Source: Spizellomyces punctatus DAOM BR117
Taxonomy: Eukaryota; Chytridiomycota; Chytridiomycetes; Spizellomycetales; Spizellomycetaceae
DNA: 64,000 nucleotides
Direction of reading: 5' to 3'
NCBI RefSeq assembly: GCF_000182565.1
Contig: NW_015971539.1
Location: forward strand, 1,049,219-1,113,218
The notes beneath the pieces are model-generated. The model saw only the letters and a program-made list of their open reading frames with translations. It did no database searches and had not been told where the DNA came from. The translations under genes and the position numbers were made by a program. Below, one piece after another: positions 56,017 to 64,000 of this stretch. The first letter of the stretch is position 1; each line of letters begins with the position of its first letter.

Positions 56017-57021
56017 TTATGCAATATTTGCCAAGTAGTCTTTGATCTCTGATCCACTCAGTTTCTTAAACTTGCCGACTTTGGATGTCTGACCGTCGAA
56101 AGAGACCTCCTCCACCAGCTGTGCAATACCAATTTCGATGGTTGATTCAGTCATTTGACCTTCGAAGCCTTCTTTCAGAGTCAGGATGGCTGTGTGTACT
56201 GCGTCCTCAATTTCCATCGATTCATTGTATCTACGGGTACGACGTGCATATTAGAATCTTGTTCAAACCCAGCACCATTCCGATTTTTTGCGACTACTTT
56301 ACCTCTTCTCCAGGAATGTCTTTGCATTAACCATGTTTTTCCCTATCGCGCTTGCCTTCCACGCCCAGTAAGATCCTGATGGATCTACCTGGTACAGCGC
56401 TGGCCCAGTCTCGTCGAATCCAGCAATAAGAAGCGACACGCCAAACGGGCGCACACCACTAAAGTAGAAAGTTTGCTGTTAAGACGCAGTCCACCTCATT
56501 GCGCTACACGAGCCCGCCATCTCAACCAGTCCGGTACGACGCTAACCTAAAACTCACCCGCTCTGTGTAAATTCCTGCATAACGCTTGCAACCTCTTTGA
56601 CCAGCATTACGGTGGGCGGCTCCTCATGGTACACTCGTTTGTATTCTTGCGCACTCTTACGGGCCTTATCCACCAGTACACGAGCATCTGGTCCCATTCC
56701 TGAATATACCATGCCAATGTTCGAGGAGATAACGGCCACTTTCTCCATCGTCGAGTCGTCAACAAGAAACGAGGGAGTTTTCTTTTCAGTTGCGATCACG
56801 ATACCGTTTGTGGCTGTTTACGCGGGAAGTCAATAAAACACATAGCACTGCTGCAAAGGACTAGCTTCAACCGAGTCCACACCGAGTAATATTTATGATA
56901 ACGAACCTTTGATGCCAATGCTGGTAACACCTTGAGCAACAGCGTTGAGAGCATACTCGATTTGCACGAGTTTTCCGGACGGAGAGAATGTTGTGAGGGA
57001 GAAAGAGTAACGGTCGGCCAT
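56017..57021 (-). CDS. PRE8: 20S proteasome subunit alpha type 2
   Basis: Outer-ring alpha subunit of the proteasome core. Four exons in phase: 57021-56907, 56813-56558, 56458-56303, 56230-56017 (246 aa; family about 234-250). It begins [20 protein letters not shown], with the alpha-type N-terminal gate and [17 protein letters not shown]. Then come [67 protein letters not shown] and [15 protein letters not shown], all of alpha 2 type. No catalytic Thr is expected. It is divergent from the next gene by about 200 bp. Confidence 0.96.
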
Positions 57022-57222
57022 ATTGACAGCTCAGAATGTGCCGAAGATGTTGTTTGATGGACGGGATCGTCGTGTCGTTGTAGTATGTCCAGTAACCACC
57101 TCGCACGCGTGTCATATTGCCTTGGACGATGATAATTTATCGCCAAAGTTATCAATATATCGACAATAGAAACGTAATATGGACCGGACTTCGTAGATCT
57201 CAACTCAACATCCGCTACTGTC

Positions 57223-59158
57223 ATGGCTTCAAAGTAAATATGCAACGTCTCGTACGGCTGCTGATCAGCTGTCCCAAAACTAACTAGTGTATAATGTTGT
57301 AGGTGGTACTTCCTTGACCAGTCTGAATCTGATTACTTGTCATCTTCCGGTTGGGAAAGGACAGACCCTAGCCGTCCGGTATCAGATGCCAGCAATTCGT
57401 CGGCCGTGGGAGCGCTCACTGAGGAACTTTACACTACTGACACTGATGCTAATAATTCGGAATATCCGAGCGCCCTCTCCCGGGCCGGGTCATCGTCTTC
57501 TTCGTCAATGTTGTCTGAGGACGAGAATCAAGGAGCGTCTCCTACCCCCGGTCCGAGCGCTGATAAAACAGAGCTTGAGATCCTGCCGCATACTCTCACC
57601 GCGAAGCGACGCCGCCAAGCTGCTGATACCGAAGTGGCGGATTTCCGGAACATTGTCATATCTATCGCAAACGAAGCTTTTGAAGACACGACACGCCTTG
57701 CGACAGGTGAGCCAGAACGATTAGGTTTGAGATCATCTACTACCGAAAGGTTAGCGATCGCGTTGCGCACCCGAACCGTCTTCGTTCTTCTATGAAGGTT
57801 TGGTCTGTTGATGCTCTTCTCCGGCAGGCTTGCTCTCTGGCCCTTACCGCCCCGCTGTGTTCCCCGGTATGTGCTCCATGTGACGATTATTTGGAGAGGA
57901 GTGGCAGCCAATACATTACACTTCAGATTACGGTCATTCGTTGATTTTGATGATGTTGATATCGAATCGCCCCCTTTTGACTCTGAAAACAATGGTCTTC
58001 CCAACTTAGTAAGTCACTTCACTGTTCAGAGTTCCGCTGCGGTATTCTTAAAAGTGAACGTAGTTTCAATCAAATGGCATCCAGCATGGCTCAACAGAGC
58101 CTTCAAATTTGGCCCATCAAATCAACAACGGAGAAGAGGCACTTGACGGGGAACTACAAGTTCTAGCAAACGAGCTTTGGTATTCCGAATGGTTAAGAGA
58201 ATGCAAGGTACAAAACCGATCATCTTCTCCTGTATCCAGGTATGTGACGCCGACTTCTATTACTAGCGTCTACGTACGAGTCTTAACATTGCGTTTTGCA
58301 TTTAGCTCATCCGATGGTCATCCGGTCTGCCCTCGGCTTGGACAGCTACACAAGCAGTTGTTGCGGAAGGAAACCGCCGGCATGATACTACAGGTCTTAC
58401 GAATGGTAGCTCAAGTCCGCGCAGTCAACCTGTAGGGAGCGACTGGATCTTGTGTGTGAGGCGTCCAGCTAACACCTTGGTTCTCGCTCTCAGGGAAGGA
58501 AAACAATTCAAACGTCGACCTGCGCTTTCTGATTGGGAGAGTGTGCTAAATGCTGCCGCGATTTGCAAAGTTCCTGACTCGTAAATATCCCATATACCAT
58601 GTCCAATTTAGAGTGCTATTGAGAAGGTCATCATTGTGACATGCTCATCCTTCTTCTATAGGGTACTAGCAAATGCTCGACGCAGACTGGAGCGCTTATA
58701 TCAACCAAAAATACGGAAAGGTAGTCAAAGACCACAAGGACCTTTCCTATGCTCTTTATTGTTCTAATTTCACTTTCAAAAAAGTGCCGCGAAAACGAAG
58801 ACGGACGCATAAATGTCTGGATGTGCATGATCAACTCGATGTCCTTGAATCAGAAGAAAAGCTGCAAACCAACAACGACGAGCACATCCGCGAGGGAGAA
58901 GAGGAACCTGGCAATGATGTGCGGATTCGCCGGAAAGGAATTCGGGGACCCCTACCTCCTCCAGGTCATGCCTTATTTTCGAATCCGGTGTTGAGCTGGG
59001 CAGAATTCCGACAGATCAAAACGCCACGCGTTCATGTAAGACCAGTCATCAAAAAAGAGAAGGAGATACAACTGAGTGAGGAGTTTGTAAATAGTAGTGA
59101 GGATGAGGATGATGATGGAGGTACGGGGATGCCTGAGGTGAAATCAGAACCTGTATAG
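57223..59158 (+). CDS. Unrecognised nuclear-looking protein, eight exons
   Basis: Exons: 57223-57233 (11 nt), 57303-57706, 57828-57866, about 57899-58008, 58085-58207, 58306-58580, 58662-58720, 58785-59158. It starts MASKWYFLDQSESDYL, then a Ser/Asp-rich region with a basic cluster (AKRRRQA). A helical block follows (FRNIVISIANEAFEDTTRL), an acidic patch (VDFDDVDIESPPF), ELQVLANELWYSEWL, and WESVLNAAAICKVPDSVLAN with ARRRLERLYQPK. The basic KVPRKRRRTHK could be a nuclear signal. The tail ends acidic with KSEPV. I do not know the family; the Trp/Arg helix weakly recalls Pol I or Pol III factors. The start of exon 4 has three possible acceptors. Confidence 0.6.
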
Positions 59159-59552
59159 TAGACGACACGAGACCATAATAGAACACAGCGGATATAATCA
59201 TATTGAACCGTCATTGTGGGACGTCCTTAGATCCTAATAAAGTATCAGACAAACAGATGCACATACTTGTGAACAAGACAATACGATAATAGTTTTATCA
59301 ACATTGCCATGGGCATGGTGGTCAAAAGTCTCAACAGTGTAATATAAACAAACGTTTCCGTCTCCACCTGTATTCATGGATGTATGACTCATATCAGCGC
59401 TCCCAGTCCTTTCACACTGTTGATCTCACCAGCTGCTCCCCCGCATGAAGAAAGCCATCGCGACAAGGAGGCAACTCATGTAGTCGACCACTTGTGTGGT
59501 GGCTGTTAATCAGCGTATTGAAAGTCTTCTTGTGATTTCCACGCTCGACACC
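59159..59552. other. Intergenic, 394 bp
   Basis: Between two plus-strand genes; holds the FIG4 promoter. Nothing clear is seen. Confidence 0.45.
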
Positions 59553-62500
59553 ATGGCCGCAACTCACCAACATGCAACGGCGTTAAGTGACAGTGAGGAT
59601 GGGCGGCTCGTCTTAAAGTATGAACACTTCGCATATGGACGTCCGCCGATGATGACTAGGTTCTTACCTCTTGTATTCATCGCAGCAAATTTACCTTGTA
59701 TGAGACTAGGATGGTAAAGATGCGTGTGCAAATATATTCCGTTCTTATTACATGTTCAAATTCTGGCCACCTTTTCGGTTGCCTTTCCAGCGCTTTTATG
59801 TAGTAGGGTCAAATCAAAGCGACGAACGATTTCGGGTGTTGAAGATTGACCGTACGAGCGGCAGTGAACTGAATGTCATTGATGATGAAGTCGTTTATAC
59901 CAAACCGGAGGTTATGGACCTTTTGGGGATGATTGAGAATGGAAACAAAAATTCTGGTGGACTCCATAAAGTTGCTTCATTCTTTGGGATTGTCGGTGTG
60001 TACCCACATACCCTTGAGTGCTTGTCCGTTGTCCGTTCAGCCTGGACTAATTGTTGTGCAGGCTTCGTACGATTTTTAGAAGGTTATTACATTATCTTGA
60101 TCACTAAAAGGAGTGCAGTAGCATTGATTGGGGGACACTATATATATCATATTGATGATACCATGCTCATCAGCGTACCTGGCCCTGGGGCTAAGTTAGA
60201 ACGAAAACCTGATGAAGCAAGGTAGTGTTATGGTCGCGGCGGGCATCTATGCGTATTGTTTTTGTATCTCATCTTCGATCATTTCAGATATCTGCAAGTA
60301 TTCGGTCAAGTGGATCTCAGCAAGAACTTCTATTTTAGTTACACATATGATATCACGAGAACATTGCAGTGGAATATGAGTCTTCCCCATGGCCGGGAGC
60401 ATTTTGAGTACAACGACATGTTTGTATGGAATTCCAACTTACTGCGAGCGGGATTTGACTCACTGCGATCTGATTGGGTCTTGCCAGTTATCCATGGTTT
60501 CGTAGATCAGTCAAGTAAGTACAGCAACTCTTCTGGTCAACAATGCTTTCCTCACATCCAGCCTCTCAACAGAGATATCCGTATTTGGGCGCAATATTTT
60601 TGTCACATTGATTGCTCGACGGTCCCGATACTTTGCTGGTGCCCGTTTCTTAAAACGTGGAGTAAATGATAAAGGCTACGTGGCGAACGATGTTGAAACG
60701 GAACAGATTGTCTATGATGCCACAACCACCTCATTTTATTCACCTCAAGGCCGTTACGGGAACAAACCTGCCTATACGTCCTTTGTGCAACATCGTGGGT
60801 CCATTCCCTTGTTCTGGAGTCAGGAGACAGCCGCTATGGTTGCAAAGCCTCCGATTCAGCTGAATGTCATTGACCCTTTCTTTTCTGCGGCTGCGCTTCA
60901 CTTTGACAACATGTTCAAGCGTTATGGTGGTCCAATAATTGTTTTGAACCTCGTGAAAAGCAAGGAGAAGAACCGCCGCGAGTCCATTCTGCTGGATGAA
61001 TTCACAGAGTCTGTCTCCTATCTGAATCAATTTCTCCCACCCGAACGAAAGATCAAGTACATTGCTTGGGATATGGCACGGGCGTCGAAAAGCCATGATC
61101 AAGATGTGATAGGTGTATTAGAAGACCTTGCAGAGCAGGTCCTTACGACGACGGGATTCTTTCATAGTGGGGCGGAACCATACATAAATGCCCTTCGCAG
61201 GGCCAAAGCGGCGGGCGAGGATGCTCCGGTTAATCGCATACTAGGGCGACGGCAGAACGGCGTCGTAAGAACCAACTGCATAGATTGCCTGGACCGTACG
61301 AACGCGGCACAGTTTGTTATTGGAAAATGCGCACTTGGACACCAATTGTATGCACTCGGAGTTCTTGCCCACCCAAGCGTTCCATTTGATTCGGATGCAA
61401 TCAATCTTTTGAACGCCATGTATCACGATCACGGAGATACTATTGCGTTGCAATACGGAGGCTCACATCTTGTTAACACGATGGAAACTTACCGGAAGAT
61501 TAGTCGATGGACGAGTCATTCTCGAGATATGATTGAAAGTATCCGACGTTACTACAGTAACTCGTTCACGGATGCTGAGAAGCAGGATGCGATCAATCTT
61601 TTCCTGGGTCACTATGTTCCCACAGCAAACAGCAACACCCCTCTATGGGAATTAGTATCCGACTACTACCTGCATAACGAGGATCCCCGAAAAAAGAGTC
61701 CTTTGCGCAGGTTGGTTCTTACCTCATAGGGTATGCAGCAATTCCCCTGTATATTGATAGCTTTGGCAGCTACACACGTTGGTTCACGTGGGGAGCCATA
61801 ATGCGGCACCCGGACGGTTCGTCGATTCAAGTCGGACCATACCTACCTGGTGATGGATATTATGTGGAGTACTACCGTCCCAAGCTCTACACCTCGTTTG
61901 CCAAGCTATTTGCCTTTAACATGATTAGCACCTGCACTGGGTACGGGCCACTGCAGCTTATATTTGGCAGAAAGTAAGGCGCTCACGAACAATGTAGCTT
62001 AGCATCCAAGGACGAGGTTTTAGATCATAGCCCCTTCACTGTCCGTTTAAATCCCACACAAGCAAACCGGTATGCGGCTGTGAACTAGTTCAATTTTGAA
62101 GTTTTTCTGGATGTTTCTCACCGGATCTTCTATTGCAGCTATCTTATGATTTACAGGTATGGCCCTGCTGCTCACCGGGCCGTGAACGGAACTCGCCCTC
62201 CGTTGACCATTGATAATTGTACTGATTCATGCTCGGATGTGCCCTCTTCAATCGGGACCTCCAGCTTGAACATAGGCGGCGTGCGTCGATGGTTGAAACT
62301 CACCAATCAAGAACGAGAGACGCCTACGGAAAGCGGCAGAGCAAGTGAAACACGCGACACTGATGAGCATGTGAAAGGCAAGACGGGAGCCAGCAAAGAA
62401 GCTTCAGCCCCGTGGTGGACAACAAGCGCTTTAGCTTCGCGGTTGTTGGATCCACAGGTTCCAGGTAGCGAACTGAAAGAGTACAAACGGTGGGTATTCT

Positions 62501-62961
62501 CCCAGCGATTGTCGTGGACAGTGTGGTGGCTGATATCTCACGTTCTCCAGCTACATTCACCAATTCAAACCCTCAACCACCCTTCTAACACCCACTGTCG
62601 AACAGGATGTGAGAACACAATCTTCTCATCCTGATTATTCCATATTTGCGGAGTATGTTGGTCGAAGGCTTGGGGAACAATTAGATGGCACATCCCCGGC
62701 GGATCATTTCGAGGTCGACTCTCGCGACGAAGCTTTGTATACTACATATGTTGAAAAGTCGGGGAAGACGAGCCACTACGTTGGTTCCGGTGTACAGAAA
62801 ACGGATCTGCCCAGATACGAGGTGAGATGAACGGCCACTGTGTATATCTTGATTTGTTTGATGATGCATATTAACCAGCACTATGGCAGGCATATGCAAA
62901 ATGGTTGTCTACAGGAAAGTTTGTGTCCTCGCGATCCAAACCGGTCAAAGGAATGGCGTGA
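59553..62961 (+). CDS. FIG4: Phosphatidylinositol 3,5-bisphosphate 5-phosphatase FIG4 (SAC domain)
   Basis: Eleven exons in phase: 59553-59617, 59686-59713, 59791-59995, 60062-60221, 60288-60514, 60573-61710, 61770-61940, 61998-62069, 62139-62489, 62614-62821, 62890-62961 (898 aa). The SAC fold starts [20 protein letters not shown]. Further motifs: [38 protein letters not shown], and the catalytic CX5R ([15 protein letters not shown]) near residue 463. After the domain, [11 protein letters not shown] and [13 protein letters not shown] follow FIG4 rather than SAC1, and there is no C-terminal TM pair. In the PIKfyve/Fab1-Vac14 complex it controls endolysosomal PI(3,5)P2. The 28-nt exon is needed to rebuild the N-terminus. 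Confidence 0.95.
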
Positions 62962-63278
62962 GCAATACCTAGTCATTTATGTACTTTTTTTATATTTATT
63001 GAGAGCATCGTTTGCATCGTTTTGTCTCTTGGCGGACAGCAACCCAAAAGCCACGTGATATACATCCTAAAATTTATCAATGCGCAGCTTCAACATTTTT
63101 TTAATCTGCGGCACGTTTCCATGATCGAATTTACCATAAACTCTTAACTTTTGTACAGCCAATTATGTAGCAAGTTGCACAGCTGCAAGGCTGTGCTTTT
63201 TATTTTCTGTTATTGCTGGAGGTTGATTTCTCCACACACAAGGACTCTGCCTTTACCATAACACACACTCCCGCTACA

Positions 63279-63956
63279 ATGAGCGAAAAGAGTAATCCTC
63301 CTCCTCCCGTTCAGACCACAGACCCGTCTCCCCCCGCATACGATGGCCATCCCCAAATCCCTATCGCCGCGCCTTTACAACCTCTGCCACAGACCACCGG
63401 AGCCGCTGTTCCAGCCGCGCAGCCTGTTCCATTCATGCACTCTGTTCCACCTATCAACGGAGCGTCTCATGGCACTCCTCCATTGATGTATCCTCCGCAA
63501 CCACCCCAAGTCGCCGTTCCCGGTCAACAGGTACCTGTGATGCTACCAAACCAGCCTATGTACGTCGCCCAACCCCAACCCGGCGTCCAGTACGCCATGT
63601 ACCCGGCAACCGTGGCACCAAGTGTATCAATCGCTGTGCAGCAGGGCCTTCATTTTGACGAGAGCAAGCCGCAAATCATGGTTTGCACAAGATGTCAAGA
63701 AAATGTCACAACAAGGGTTGCTATGGAGGCTGGTCCTTTTACATGGTTAATGGCCGGTCTCATTTGCGTTATTTGCTGCCCTTGTGCATGGATCCCGTTT
63801 GCGTCTGATACCTTTCAGGTGAGGAAAAAAAGCATCTTTTGTTGGTTAACTACATATCGGATTCTCACGATACATTTTCTGTCGTCTATAAAACAGGACA
63901 AGCATCATTACTGCCCGAAATGCAACAGCTCCTTGGCAGTCTTCAAAAAGATGTAA
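63279..63956 (+). CDS. LITAF-domain endolysosomal protein
   Basis: Two exons (63279-63818, 63897-63956), 199 aa. The first 120 residues are Pro/Gln-rich with short linear motifs (PPAYDGHP is PPxY-like, a Nedd4 WW-domain site). The LITAF domain has CTRC at its start, a membrane-dipping hydrophobic segment with clustered Cys (WLMAGLICVICCPCAWIPF), and the closing knuckle HYCPKCNSSLAVFKK after the splice. The two CxxC halves form one zinc site on the cytosolic face of late endosomes. Reading through the intron stays open for a while but lengthens the domain. Confidence 0.92.
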   Translation: MSEKSNPPPPVQTTDPSPPAYDGHPQIPIAAPLQPLPQTTGAAVPAAQPVPFMHSVPPINGASHGTPPLMYPPQPPQVAVPGQQVPVMLPNQPMYVAQPQPGVQYAMYPATVAPSVSIAVQQGLHFDESKPQIMVCTRCQENVTTRVAMEAGPFTWLMAGLICVICCPCAWIPFASDTFQVRKKSIFCWLTTYRILTIHFLSSIKQDKHHYCPKCNSSLAVFKKM

Positions 63957-64000
63957 ATTACGTTTGGTTGAAGGACTTTTGACAAGTCAACGTGGATAGA

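Noticed and set aside
57281-57724. Alternative 145-codon frame at 57287-57724
   Set aside because: Different frame from the exon that links in phase to six further exons; composition is that of a shadow frame.
61974-61997. 24-nt intron in FIG4
   Set aside because: An upstream GTACGG donor gives a 57-nt intron with correct phase and a family-like junction.
1-64000. Bacterial operon, CRISPR array, insertion sequence or defence island
   Set aside because: Spliceosomal introns throughout and eukaryotic families only; no direct-repeat arrays or transposase seen.

Overview
The window looks like a piece of the nuclear genome of an early-diverging, zoospore-forming (chytrid-like) fungus. It is gene-dense and eukaryotic. 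Most genes are broken by short GT-AG introns, mostly 50-90 nt, and coding lies about equally on both strands. The fungal/zoosporic reading rests on content: an axonemal outer-arm dynein light chain 1 (33045-33644) implies a flagellum, while a dihydrouridine synthase of the yeast Dus1 type, lumazine synthase, an STB6-type protein and an Edc1-type protein are fungal in character. No rRNA, convincing tRNA, transposon, CRISPR or prokaryotic operon structure was seen. I assembled exon structures by hand, choosing splice sites that keep phase and restore family motifs; every exon list given as resolved keeps a consistent reading frame.

Layout. 1-14.4 kb: sirtuin (5' cut), Dus1, a multi-pass membrane protein, SCAMP, an unknown SP/TP-rich protein, a formin-type GBD/FH3 protein without FH2, a Gir2/RWDD1-type RWD protein and an ER-type DnaJ. 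15.4-19.8 kb: a PNUTS-like PP1 regulator carrying an N-terminal homeodomain. 19.8-22.4 kb: the longest gene-poor stretch. 22.4-33.6 kb: a small TATA/CRE-driven ORF, a membrane SH3 protein, otubain, a mitochondrial carrier, an STB6-like protein, a UBTD-type ubiquitin-like protein and DNAL1. 33.8-41.1 kb: a Ras/Rab-like GTPase, an Edc1/PNRC-like decapping factor, the SNARE YKT6, TIM9 and a GLTSCR1/BICRA homologue. 41.7-48.1 kb: a 28-exon DH-PH-RhoGAP protein built like BCR/ABR. 48.2-64 kb: RNA polymerase III RPC7, lumazine synthase, a parvin-like double CH protein, VTI1, an unknown coiled-coil membrane protein, proteasome alpha 2, an unknown nuclear-looking protein, FIG4 and a LITAF-domain protein.

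The genes are not an operon or cluster. Themes recur by chance or weak selection: membrane traffic (SCAMP, YKT6, VTI1, FIG4, LITAF), Rho/actin/adhesion (GBD/FH3, DH-PH-RhoGAP, parvin) and transcription/RNA (PNUTS, GLTSCR1, RPC7, Edc1-like, Dus1). Several neighbours are divergent with short shared promoters: Dus1/3521, UBTD/DNAL1, GTPase/Edc1-like, RPC7/lumazine synthase and proteasome/57223.

The most interesting points are the homeodomain-PNUTS fusion with a length-multiple-of-three intron inside its homeodomain, the BCR-like DH-PH-RhoGAP protein, and a parvin homologue in what appears to be a fungus.
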